DNA of 33,335 bases from Elysia marginata (taxonomy: Eukaryota; Mollusca; Gastropoda; Plakobranchidae): NCBI GenBank assembly GCA_019649035.1, contig BMAT01004629.1:61849-95183 (forward strand). Reading direction: 5' to 3'. The first letter of the stretch is position 1. The number at the start of each line of letters is the position of its first letter. Below are positions 1 to 10,200 of the stretch, piece after piece. The position numbers and the translations under genes are program-made. Under the pieces are notes generated by a model. That model did no database searches. It saw only the letters and a program-made list of their open reading frames with translations, and was not told the origin of the DNA.

Positions 1-158
1 AAGAGAGAAAGAGAGAGAAAAAAAGAAAGAGAGAGAGATCTTAAAAGCATTCAATTATAATAATGAACATGCCACATGAAAAAAAATGAAAAATTGGGCA
101 ATCTTTAAAAAAAAATAAAAACAAACCATCACATATATGAATGGGTAATTTTACTTAC

Positions 159-264
159 GTCGTAGTGTTTCTAAACTTAAGGAAAGCTAAGATAGCCAGC
201 ATGGAGAAGAAAATCAAAATGCCTTCCATCAGCATGAATCGACTCTGAACCAGCAAAGCGTTAT
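159..264 (-). CDS. POMT1: POMT1 coding exon 6, last POMT1 exon inside the window
   Basis: Encodes [20 protein letters not shown] and then [15 protein letters not shown]. The segment carries the POMT1-type N-A-L-x-x-Q-S-R-x-M-L block, with conserved Gln and Arg. Acceptor TTTGCCAG, donor GTAAGT, phase 1 in and 2 out, so the next exon lies beyond the left edge. Confidence 0.93.
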
Positions 265-3200
265 CTGGCAAAGTAAAAGAAATTAAGAGGAATCAGGGAT
301 GTTTCTTTTCAATACTTGATATTATTGGTCTTGTGGCATAACACTATAACTGTACATAATCAAACTTAGTTCTAATGAGTTTATTAATCTGTTTTTAGTT
401 TTTGTAGTACCAAGTTGGCTTAAAATGGATTTGTTAAGAGACATGATTCTTTAAAGGGTTGCATTAGTATGTTTCCTCTAAGAAGTTATTACAGTTCCAG
501 ATGAAGTAAAACACAGAAAGACTGGCGAATAAGAAACCTTGTTCAACTGATATTTGATTTTAACCAAAGTTTTAAAGGCTGCGAAAAACTGTTTTAGTTA
601 AACTTAAAGCACCATTATTGAGTGAACTATATTAATTATTCAAGGGATATAGAAGAAGAAGTTGCATTGCCTTTCAACTTTAAAATGAAAACTCAACCAT
701 TTGCTCTTTGTAAATTTATTTTAAAAAATATTTTCACATCTATACTATACAGGGATAATGCAAGATAGAAAATCTTATAAACCTTAACTCTGTACACCGC
801 CAAGCACTAGTACAATCGAGTATTGAACAGCTGTCTCTTTGAATATCTTTAATTGACCCATTACACAAAATTATAAGTTATAACATGAGGTTATCGAGAT
901 TGCGTAAACGAGTGAATGTGAATTCAACACTCGTTCACTGCACAAATGAGTTCCACTTAACATTATGGGAATGGTCCCCCATAGTCAAACATTAAGCTTT
1001 TACCTTTTGTAAAAAGAGTCAACACACCCACACTAAAGATGAACAATATAACACAGGGCATGACACTGTTAATAAAGACCCGTTTTCCTTACAGCTTAAA
1101 AAATGTTGATTTTCTATGATAATATACAATGATCTGTTTCTGCATTCACTGAAAAAACTCAGAGCAAGGCAAGCATGAAACCAAACTCATCAAGTCTTCA
1201 TTTTGCTGACTTTCTTGTTTGTAGCCAAATAAAAATGCAGAAACATGTTAAATGAACTAGAATTTCTGAAAAAAAAACCTGAAAAATGTACATACAATGA
1301 CACATCCTTAATACTCACCGAGAAGTACAAGCGTCGCAGCAAAGGCAGCACTGTGACGAGACATACCAGACTCAACACAGATCTGGTACACTAGAGGGAC
1401 GATCAGACTACCTAGGATGGCGGGACAAGCTCTCATCATTTCCACTGGAACACTTGCTGGGAACTCTGGCAACAATGTCAGAGACCCGTGGTGAATGAAA
1501 TTAAAGGGTGTCATACATGAGGCAACAAGCGTATATCAAGCACCATATTCCCCTATATGTTTTGAATCAAAGCTCTTTAAAGTTTTTAAAAAACCTCCTA
1601 CATAAAAAAACTTTTTCTAGAGGTAAATATCTTGGAGAGCAGAAAAACTAGTAGTAACCTTTTGAAATGTGGAAGGCTATAAATTCATCGATAACTCAGC
1701 ATGTGAAAAATTTTGACATGTGCCAGATTTATGATGGCTGCCTAGCATACCCCTTTAGAGATACAAAAAAGAAAGATACATTTAATTAATACATTCATAA
1801 TTTTAAGAAGAAGACAAATCTTGTTCAGATTTTCAATCACAACAACTTATTAAAATACTTTTATGTAACTCCAATTCATTAAAACATTTTTTGGTTCAGA
1901 ATTCAAAATTTTATTTTCTAACAAGGTACCACAACAACAATAAAAAAGACTTCATAAATACCTTGGCCTATTCTTTCAACATTTATGTTTCCTTCAAACC
2001 CAGCGTATTGTCCTGGAAATAAAGTTAAGGCATTCACTTTATATTTAAATAGTTACAAGAGCTTCAGCAGGTCCAACCATTGTCTCCACTAATTTTGTTC
2101 AGCCTTTTTTTTGGTGAAAAAACAATTCAAAATAGATTAAAAAAAAAAAAACCAATCATATAAATTTTTGCAATTGCTTTGTTGCTTTTTATTTAATCTC
2201 CAATTTTTTTCTTCAAAATCAAGAAACTTTAAGCATAATAAAATTTTTTACTAGATTTATAAGAATCGCTATATACATAATCAGACCTAGAAATGTCAGA
2301 TAATGTTTTGTTTGCATCATAATTTTCCAGGGTGTTTGTTCTAAACACAGAACTTCCCGCTTTCACGGCTGATAAGATCAGCCACTGACGCTTCTAGGGT
2401 GAAGAAAGAAAAAAATAAATACCGCAGCAAAACTGACTTATCAACATCACTGCCTGTTGACGAAGCGTTTATACATAAAAAGTAATCTCCTAAAGTTACC
2501 TAAAAAATGTGTTTCTAAGATCTTTTCAACTAAATCTAGAGAGCTATTTGATTGCATCCATTTAAATTTCCAATCTTAGACTTTTTGAATAATAGCTTGA
2601 CGTTCATGGGAAACCAAATCCCAGAGGTGAACAAACATTTTATTCCAAAGCATTGATACTACATACCTGCCAAGGCAAGAAGCAGTTTTCCGAGGGGTGG
2701 ATGAACATCAAAGAAAAATGTGTTTTTTAGATACAGTGCAGAAAACTTTGAAAAATGCAGCTCGTCAAATCTGTTATGGAAAAAAAACAACAAACAATAC
2801 AAAGCATTTCAATCTATTTACACCTATAAGGTTGATATTCAAGGCAAAATTGTAGTGACCAAATGCACTTGAAATATATGAAAACATACAAAGGACAAAC
2901 TCACCAGTAAAAAAACAAAACAAGGAAGGTCCATGAAAATTTGAAAAATCACATTTACAGTGGGAAAAGTTTAAAACAAACCAAAACAAATTTAGATTTC
3001 TTTTTAGCCAGCTGTTGTTTTTGGTTCAGAAGTTTTCGGTTTAGGTGTGATGCCCTGGAGTTGAATACAGATATTTTTTCGCAGCATAATTTTTTTTCAA
3101 AATGAAATTTGAATTGACGATAAAATTAAAATTTGACATCTTTTTCATTTTGTTCAGACTGAAGAGCTGGTAAATTTGCAGGTTGTATTGGAGGCATGTA

Positions 3201-4921
3201 GACATGTATACGCTTCCATCTACTTTAATTTCTTGCCAGGTAAAACATTGCGATAGGCCTAAATTCAAAATACATTTTAAATACACCCTAACAGTAACAC
3301 TGTAACATAATAGTGATTTGGTTGTAAAGACCAGAGCTGCTGCAACAATCAAAGTGCAGTATTTTCAGTGAAAACTTTATGGAAAATATTGCACTTTGAT
3401 TGTCCAGGGCAGAATATTACTGTGCATACTGCATCTACTTCTTTTGGAACCTTAAGACATTCTGCGAGAGCTAAGACAGAGAGACTTACACAACAGCTCT
3501 TGGCCACCCGAGTCTCCAAGTTCTGGTCACTATAGAGGCTAAAGTGAGTACCAGCTGGACAATGTCCACCTCAGCACGTACAGTGAAGGGTTTGCCATGT
3601 CCACTCTGACTCGTCTGAGGGGATAAAGAACCAGATTGTTCCCCAGCCAGAGGTGATCTCTGCAACACAACAGGGGCACCATCACCCTGTTTGAAATTTT
3701 AAAAAGAAGTAAATTAATAAATTTTTTAAACAATTTGTTGATCAATCTAAAGAAGATAAGCTTAAGTCTTAATAACCATGACTGATTTAATCATTTATCG
3801 CCTTTTGACTCTCTTTTCCACCTGCTTTCCATAGACTGCTTAGTAGTATAGTACTACAATGATCAGATAAAACCTTACATAGAAAATGATTGATTTTTTG
3901 TTCTCGTTAGTTGAGCAAACGAAATTAGTCCACTCTGACACCAAATTTGGATATATAGAATGAAGTCATGTTCTCTTGATTGATTTTGCAAGGCCAACAG
4001 ATTAATATTTTGTGGAATTATATTAAAAACTTTTGTTGAACTAACTTTAAAATATATAGAGAATATTTATAACAAAAAAAAAAAAGAATTGAGATATGTA
4101 GCACCTTTGAAAAAAAAAAGGAATTTCCGACTTCCAACTCTCACCTGAACGTGAGACATCTCAAAATTGAGTAGGAGAGTTACAAGAATTTGGTGAGTTC
4201 TTCAAGAGTTTGTATGTTTGTCATATAAGGCAGTAAAATAAAGCCGAGACATTTTTATGTATTACCTTAGTTTGTATTATTTTTTTAAAATGTTTTTTAC
4301 AGAGTGATAGGTTGCAAATCTGCTTTTTATTTATAACCTTCAAGAGTTTAATCAGACAGTCTTAGCAACATGCCTTGGCACTGTTTAAATTACAAAGTTA
4401 GACCTACTTTTATATCTGGGATTTTATCAAATTCCAATTTTATTTTTATCTCCCTGCGTTTGAAAGTGCCCATGCCACTATGAATATGTCTCAGGTCCAG
4501 GACAAAGGAGTCTGTAGTCACAAATTCCTTTTTTTTTTAAAGCAACATCAAAGTTCAAGCGGTCTAGATTTTTCTTTTTTCTCTCTACATATATATAAAA
4601 TCTAGGTACCTATATTTTAAATCAACAAAAGTATTGATTTTGAAAAAGCAAAACCTTTGAATGTGATAATTGCAACATCCAATGAACACTAATTATGGAC
4701 GCGAGACATAGCCCAATAGTATATATAGATCTAGATTTCTATATTTAACTTTATTTTCTCCAATTCACTTTGATTTTTTGTTAAATTCTGATTTATCTAG
4801 ACTCTATATCGATGTAAGTTAGATCGGTGGCCTCTATGTTTCTGTTCAATATTTTTCTTACCTGCTCTCGGATAGGACTCTGAGTCTGCTGTACCCTTTC
4901 GTTTCCCTCTGATGTTGACAT
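159..4921 (-). CDS. POMT1: Protein O-mannosyltransferase 1 (POMT1-like), N-terminal six coding exons, partial gene
   Basis: Coding exons in transcript order are 4921-4862, 3686-3490, 2770-2667, 2012-1962, 1465-1319 and 264-159. All have GT-AG borders and agreeing phases, giving 221 codons plus two bases before the left edge; the full family length is about 700-750 residues. Known family role: an ER multipass enzyme that moves mannose from dolichyl-phosphate-mannose to Ser/Thr of proteins such as alpha-dystroglycan, normally as a complex with POMT2. Seen here: a hydrophilic N terminus (about 1-58), a first membrane helix (about 60-80), then WPRAVVFDELHF with the Asp88-Glu89 pair typical of the first lumenal loop of PMT enzymes, and DVHPPLGK. 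Further on are [16 protein letters not shown] and the helix containing [16 protein letters not shown]. This last segment and the RIG..(F/Y)..SVPV pattern fit POMT1 better than POMT2. The remaining exons lie outside the window. Confidence 0.93.
265..1318 (-). other. POMT1 intron 5
   Basis: AT-rich intron, about 1.05 kb. I see no coding potential. Near 907-935 an 8-bp inverted repeat (AACGAGTG / CACTCGTT) encloses a 13-base loop and a GAATTC core. The short minus-strand ORF near the right end is exon 5 read-through. Confidence 0.8.
1319..1465 (-). CDS. POMT1: POMT1 coding exon 5, membrane helix
   Basis: Encodes [19 protein letters not shown] followed by a hydrophobic helix ([13 protein letters not shown]) and [17 protein letters not shown]. 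Acceptor TTGCCAG, donor GTGAGT, phase 1 in and 1 out. It corresponds to the second and third hydrophobic stretches of the PMT domain. Confidence 0.93.
1962..2012 (-). CDS. POMT1: POMT1 coding exon 4, 51-bp small exon
   Basis: A short exon too small to be noticed as an ORF. It encodes [16 protein letters not shown], joining ALAG of exon 3 to EFPASVPV of exon 5. It was found by the phase requirement (1 in, 1 out) and by similarity to the G.FDGNF...RIG segment of POMT1 proteins. Acceptor TTTCCAG, donor GTATTT. Confidence 0.9.
2667..2770 (-). CDS. POMT1: POMT1 coding exon 3, Asp-Glu catalytic loop
   Basis: Encodes [16 protein letters not shown], then a short hydrophobic run and [15 protein letters not shown]. 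In yeast PMT enzymes the acidic pair of the first lumenal loop is needed for activity, and both acids are present here (Asp88, Glu89). Borders are an AACAG acceptor and a GTATGT donor, with phase 2 entry and phase 1 exit. Confidence 0.94.
3337..3412 (+). ncRNA. Candidate microRNA-like hairpin in POMT1 intron 2
   Basis: Arms 3346-3366 and 3382-3402 are 21-base inverted repeats that pair fully as RNA on the plus strand (20 Watson-Crick pairs and one G-U) around a 15-base loop. On the minus strand the same site becomes a C-A mismatch. An outer CTGC (3337-3340) can pair with GCAG (3409-3412) beyond a small internal loop. The 3' arm holds TATTGCACTTTGATTG, whose bases 2-8 equal the miR-92/25 seed, but the rest differs from that family. 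It lies antisense to POMT1. It could equally be a remnant of an inverted-repeat transposon; no expression evidence is available. Confidence 0.3.
3490..3686 (-). CDS. POMT1: POMT1 coding exon 2, first transmembrane helix
   Basis: Encodes residues 21-86. A Ser/Gly/Gln-rich stretch leads to the hydrophobic segment [16 protein letters not shown] and then RLGWPRAV. The acceptor follows a TTTCAAACAG tract and the donor is GT|GTAAGT in phase 2. The last codon is completed by the next exon to give VVFDE, matching the end of TM1 in PMT proteins. Confidence 0.9.
4101..4160. mobile_element. Partial copy, TIR element family A
   Basis: An A-run followed by GGAATTTCCGACTTCCAACT and CACCTGAACGTGAGACATC matches the right terminal repeat of the intronic copies at 14325-14570 and 16661-16902. 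No left end could be identified, so this is an end fragment or an eroded copy. Confidence 0.45.
4862..4921 (-). CDS. POMT1: POMT1 coding exon 1 with start codon
   Basis: The ATG is at 4921-4919 on the minus strand with G at position -3, a fair Kozak context. The exon encodes 20 hydrophilic residues, [20 protein letters not shown], and ends at a GTAAG donor in phase 0. The reading frame continues directly into the next exon. The N terminus of this family is poorly conserved, so the start rests on the ATG, the splice fit and the lack of an obvious further upstream exon. Confidence 0.82.
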
Positions 4922-5330
4922 ATCGGCGCTCGTCTGTTAGCCTGCCAGTTTTTAAACAAGAATAGAGTCAATAATTTCAAAACAATCTCGATCTGTTCAA
5001 ATCAATTAATCCAGCCGAGCTGCATTCTGACCTATGTTCTTTTTATCATCTAGATCTATATTATTAATAGTCTAAAGAGACAAGTGTAACTCCCCTAGTT
5101 TGAAAGCCTGTCTACTCAGAACACTCTACAGTTTCGCGTTTCGCTTCCAGAAATAGAAGTCGCAGTTTTACAAATGTACTGATTTTCTATAGGTAATTCC
5201 GCTTCCGTTTCCCCATGGTGACAGTAGACGCCAAAAAGGCTACAGTTCCGGAAACCTATGTTTTCCATCGCAGAAATGTAAATATGCAACCAAAATTTAA
5301 AACCTTTGGAAATTATTGAATAAGGTACTG
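4922..5330. promoter_or_regulatory. Probable divergent promoter for POMT1 (minus) and AXDND1 (plus)
   Basis: This is the least AT-biased part of the gap between two head-to-head genes, containing several CG dinucleotides. It holds ETS-like sites (TTCCGCTTCCG at 5198-5208, TTCCGGAA at 5246-5253) and an RFX X-box-like 14-mer at 5209-5222. No TATA box is clear. A possible donor AAG|GTACTG at 5324/5325 could splice a non-coding AXDND1 exon to the acceptor ending at 7163. The motifs are seen; promoter activity and the UTR exon are inferred. Confidence 0.5.
5209..5222. promoter_or_regulatory. RFX X-box-like motif
   Basis: TTCCCCATGGTGAC matches 13 of 14 positions of the nematode-type X-box pattern RYYNYYWTRRNRAC; only the first base departs. 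X-boxes bind RFX factors that switch on ciliary genes, which suits an axonemal gene on the plus side. One short motif can occur by chance. Confidence 0.4.
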
Positions 5331-7184
5331 TCTCAGGAAATAAGAATAAGTTTTATTGACACGATATCTATTTATTATGTAAAAAAAATTGTCTTTGTGT
5401 GTGTTTGTACTGTCAGATATAAACAGCCAAACTGCAAAGTGTAACAGATCACCAACTAGATCTATTCCTCTATAGTCAATTGCAGTGGAAACCGTAAATA
5501 AAGACCTGCAAAAAGTTGGTAAAAACAATTCTTATAAGACTAAGAGAGGGATCTTTATTCAGGGATTAACTGCTATACCTATATAGGCGGACATCCTCAA
5601 ATCTAAAGTCAGATAAGTCAAGAAGGGTAGTGTTTAGTGAGGGGATCATAATTGAGAGGTTCCCTTGCATCTGATTTCTAACCACCTTTTCACCTGTGTT
5701 ATGATTACAAAACATAAAATACATAGATCTAATAGACTTTCAATGCAAAACACGGAAAGTTATTGTAATTTTTGACCTTTTGATAGGAAGGTCAATTTTA
5801 TCAATTTGAAAATTAGTGCAAGTTAACTCATCTTGTGGGAATGTTGAAGATATTTTAAAAATATGTGTGGCAATGAAAACATACATTTTTTTCAAAGATT
5901 CTTATAACTTATTGTATTTGAAAGGTGGTCTGAGCTGAGCAAAAACTTTTTGAATTTTAAAAATCCATAAAAAAAAGAAAGTTATGAACTTTTGAAGGAT
6001 CTTTTTCCGATGAATTATATATATATATATAAACGTCCATTGTATGGGACACATGATCATGTGTTTTTGGAGAAAATAACCATTATCTCCCATATTTTTA
6101 ATAATAAATGCATGATAAGGCAACTTTGTGTAATTTTAAATGCAGAATTATTTCTGGCTTTGGATTTTCTTTACTTTTATTGGTTTTAAACATATAGGCA
6201 AATATTTATTCAAAATATGTTGATATTTAATCATAATAAATTTTGCGCAGATCAAGAGCTTGCAGCTTATGTATCAGGATCTAAATGACCAAATGGCTGT
6301 TTTGTCTAGATTTTTATCAGCTTTTAGATGTGCTTTATTTTCTTTTAAATCATATCTTAGCAGCTCCAAAATTTTGGTTTTGAAATAAAAATTTCAGTCA
6401 ACACTTGCTTGAAATGAAAAGCGAGAAGGTGGGGAAAGATGAGCGGGCATGAAGGTAGAAGAATAGAATGTAGATGTGCCCCCCTGATAGGCCTAAAGCG
6501 CAGGTCAGTCAAGTAACATGATGTGATCCCACCACGCTGTGTGTCAGGGTTGCTAGTCTTCCGCCTCTGCGAATGGCAATTTTTGGTTCATAACTAGCAT
6601 TAAACTTTCAATTGTCACATAAAACGTATTTATCATACAGCCTTGAAATTTGAAAGGAAAAAAGATTAGATCATAACTACTAGCCTAGCAAGAGTAGGCT
6701 ACAAATTACAGCTTCTCAGTACTTTTAGAATAACTTATTCCAAAATTTCAACAAGTAAACTCTACCTGTCGCAAGATGGTAAATACTTGTACTTTTACAT
6801 GCCTTTAGATTGACCTCTTTTCGAAATGGGTGACTAGTTTCATGATGATCAATCTGCATATAACAGCATGAAATCATTTTATAATTAAGCACCCCATCAT
6901 TTTCATGTCCCAAAAATCCCCGCCCCCCAACTAAGAGGAGGCTATTCAGCAGCCTAAAGGTTTGTGGGATGTTGGCATTGCTAAACATGTGTTATAATTT
7001 TAAAGATTAAACATTTAAAGTCTAAACTTAAATGAAACCATGCCCAGGAAACATTTTTCATGCAATTATAAAATTATTAAAATCCATGATGTAGTCAAAG
7101 GTGAGTTGAGTCAATTTTGTTTTTGAATTTGTGATTTATTGCATTTAATTTTTGTTTGACCAGTCAAACCAAGACACACTCACC
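5331..7184. other. Intergenic or AXDND1 5' UTR intron
   Basis: No coding exon is recognisable. Apart from the family B element it contains a short (AT)n run near 6016-6031. Small ORFs on both strands near 5900-6200 and 6725-6988 have no domain or composition support. The 3' end, TTTGTTTGACCAG at 7151-7163, looks like a splice acceptor placed 21 bases before the AXDND1 start codon. Confidence 0.55.
5483..5667. mobile_element. TIR element family B, copy 1
   Basis: Starts with CAGTGGAAACCGTAAATAAA and ends with GGGGATCATAATTGAGAGGT plus TCCCTTG. Its interior (TTATAAGA, GCTATACCTATATA, CTCAAATCTAAAGTCA) aligns along its length with the copy at 13358-13547. It is too short to code, so it is a non-autonomous MITE-like element. 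It lies between the two genes, inside the presumed AXDND1 5' UTR intron. The ends are eroded relative to copy 2. Confidence 0.6.
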
Positions 7185-7275
7185 ATGAGTGTCGTGCGGA
7201 TCAGTGGAGAGAAGCAGGTGTCTCTGCCTAGCCCTTCCTCGAGCCCAACTCTTATGGCTGATAAGAGCAAAGCTG
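7185..7275 (+). CDS. AXDND1: AXDND1 exon 1, start codon
   Basis: ATG at 7185-7187 in context CTCACCATGAG. Encodes [20 protein letters not shown] and [10 protein letters not shown], a Ser/Pro-rich N terminus, and ends CTG|GTAAGT in phase 1. A probable acceptor lies 21 bases upstream; no stop falls between it and the ATG, so an upstream in-frame start in a 5' exon cannot be excluded. Confidence 0.85.
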
Positions 7276-10200
7276 GTAAGTAATGTTTGCTTCTCACAAT
7301 ATACTCGTTAGTTATATACTCATGGCAAGCTTGAAAACAGAATGTCTTTAGACAAGGAAGCAAGTCCACATTCAAGCAAGTGTTTTGACCCTTAATGCTT
7401 TTTGTCCAGATTTTTGTGAGTCGGCTACCAGAATTTTTGTCAGGACATGGAACAAAAACATACAACCCCCTTCCAACTTTTACCAATGCTCACGCTCACA
7501 GGGTAAAACTACCATCAACATGCCCTTACGTCTACACATGGAACGTGAATGTGAACAATTAAAAAAAAGTCAAACCAGTAGGCCTACTAAATATATACTC
7601 TTGTATCAAACTTCACATTCACTCTCACAGTCAGGTATCGAGGTGAGTGGGAAGCAGCCTCACGCTGTGAGCATGGGCATAGACAGAATCAGTTAACTCC
7701 TGGCACTCTAACAGGACTGACCTCATTCCACTTCTATGTCTGGACTCCCAGATGTCTACACTGGCTAAGATTCAAACCCATAAAGAACCAAACAGAAATA
7801 TTGTCATCAACCACTTCAGACAGCTGAGCTCCTTGATTTTGGAGTCATTCTATCTATCGTTAACTCATACCCCAATGAGAGCTTTAATTCTCCTGTTGCC
7901 GTAAATGCAGAGATTTCTCAAAGATCATTATGGTGATGGTACCATAAGTCCTGTGGTGGTGAAATCTCTTGGCATCATTATGGCTTTATTCTAAATACAG
8001 TTGGGGCCACATAATTTAAACCTTGATGTCTTGAATATTTCCTTAATATGATCTATAATCAGATTAGTTTGTCTCATAGAATATACACTCATAATTCAAA
8101 GTTATATTTTGCTTTGATGAGGTTTGAAATATCCAAACTGGAATGTATCAACAACTGCTGAATTGCCCATGGAAATAAGTTTTTAAAAAAAATTTTGTAT
8201 TCTTAAGTTTTATTTACCTGCATTCAAACTTCAGTCAACAAACAACTTACTTCTCTCTAATCATATCTAACAATGTAGTGACATGCAAGTAGAATAAGTT
8301 GACTGGGAATTTATCAAAAGGTTATTCAGATTGCTTTTAGCATTGCATTAATATGAAAGGAGGAAAAAAGCAGTTTTGCTAATTTTGTGATCCATACACT
8401 TTTCAAACTAGGTGACCTCCCTGTGCTTCGATCTAGTGACGACATTGACAAGACAAAGCCTTTGCCAACATCCCTGCAGAGCGACTTTATTCCCGAGGAT
8501 ATTTTGTTTGCTTTAACTCAGCCTCCTCCAAGCAAGGGAAAACTTGGCCCTCCATGTCGAGTGAGAAATCTAAACACTACCTCGGTAAGTAATAAACAGT
8601 GATCGCCATGATTTATTGTCTAAAACTTATGCATTATTTGAAGTTCATTGTAATCTTACTTTCAAGCATCTAATATAAAATCATATAATCTTGATTGAAC
8701 TGTTAGTAAAGATTCTATGAGCCTTGTATTTAAAAGTCTAAAGACTGCAGGCCTTTCATTCAAGCCGTTTTAGGGGCATATGAAAACAGAAATTGCAGTG
8801 CTTCCCTATTATATATTGCATTCTAATGTCGATCATTTTTTTGAGCTAAAGTAATTGTTTTTTTTTTAACAAATTTTGTAGGAATGCAACTCACTCTTGT
8901 AAGACTTGTTTTGGTCCAAAAGTGGCAATCAGTAAAACTGTTATCTATTGGTGTTATGATTTTATGAGTGGGTTACAAAAAATAATATGCCTTGTTTTCT
9001 CATGAAATTTATATTAATTATTACCATAACCCTGACCCATCTTGCTGCTCAAGTCTTAATTTCTGTCAAACGTTTCTCACATGGACTAGGGTGCTGCAAG
9101 ACCCCCACCTGCCAATGTGTGGAACCATAAGAGAAGAGAAAGGTTTAAACACCTACTGGAAAACACCCCATGTGCATGTGGGGCTGGGAAGTAATGCCTT
9201 GTTTAAACTCACAAATTATTGAGTGTTTGAGTTTTTTAAAAAGGGAGGGGAGTGGGGGTGGGGTTACTTTATGACAATTGTATTTTGTGTCTCTTATGAT
9301 CAAGGCTACATCAAAGAGATAACTGCTCAATGCCAGTCGTAATAACAAGTTTTTGTCATAATGTTTTTTTTGTCTACAAAAGATATCAGGCTTTGTCAGA
9401 TAATATTTTAAACTTCAGTGGAAACATTGAACTCATAAGGCATTGAGATGAGATTTGGATGTGAGAAAATTTAATTTCCAAAAAAACGGCTATCAAAATA
9501 CATTAGGTTGTATCCCTTTATGACTGGTTGTAAGACTTTTTATTTTTCCCTCTTTTTAAGTTTTAAGATCTATAATAAGGCCTGCTATTATTTGATGAGG
9601 ACCCCTCCACACCCCCACCTTAGCACACACATACACTTCTATTGAATATTTAATATAAATTAACTTTGATTTTATATCATGACATAGTGTAGGTAAATTT
9701 TTTTTCTCATGTTTGTAGTTATATTGTTTCTTTTCCTTGTAAACCTTGTTCTATTTATATATTTTTAGGGACATTTCCTTTCTGTATGACATGCCGCAGT
9801 CAACTGTTCACCCTCCTAAGCCGGATACCTTGGATAAGAGTGCAGTCAGAAAGAGTGATGGGACTTTGCCAAACAAAGTATTCTTTTGTATTATTTGTTC
9901 CTATATGTGTGATCTAGAGACAGATAGATAGATGGGCACATGGACAGATAGACAAACGTAGGGGCAGACAGGGAGACAAACGGACAGAAAGGCAGGTAGA
10001 CAGACAGACAGACAAAAATTGGAAAGATGCAAGAGTAAGTGAGACACTCAAACCTGTACGTATTTTACAGTGCAAACTAAATTTGTTAAAGCGTATGAAA
10101 GTTTTCTTTTTCTTTTTTTTACGACCACAATTTACTGTAACAAAAATTTTAATCATTAAAGTTTGGTACTGGCAAAACCATTGGTGTGCGTCTGATTTAA

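Larger units (their letters stand above)
1466..4861 (-). other. POMT1 introns 1-4
   Basis: Introns at 1466-1961, 2013-2666, 2771-3489 and 3687-4861. They are AT-rich with long A and T runs. Intron 2 (2771-3489) contains the hairpin listed separately. Intron 1 (3687-4861) contains a partial inverted-repeat element near 4101-4160 and short TAGATCT-type words near 4720-4830. No further exons or RNA genes could be supported. Confidence 0.7.

Noticed and set aside
3041-3352. Minus-strand 103-codon ORF in POMT1 intron 2
   Set aside because: It lies between exons 2 and 3 that join perfectly without it, and its sequence does not resemble any PMT segment.
3382-3412. Calling the hairpin a true miR-92 gene
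   Set aside because: Only the seed agrees. The rest of the arm lacks the family's CCCGGCC-type 3' half, so identity with miR-92 is not claimed.
7145-7486. Minus-strand 113-codon ORF over AXDND1 exon 1
   Set aside because: Antisense shadow of exon 1 and intron 1, with no recognisable domain.
9914-10156. Minus-strand ORF rich in Leu, Ser and Cys
   Set aside because: It is the translation of a GACA/GATA microsatellite.
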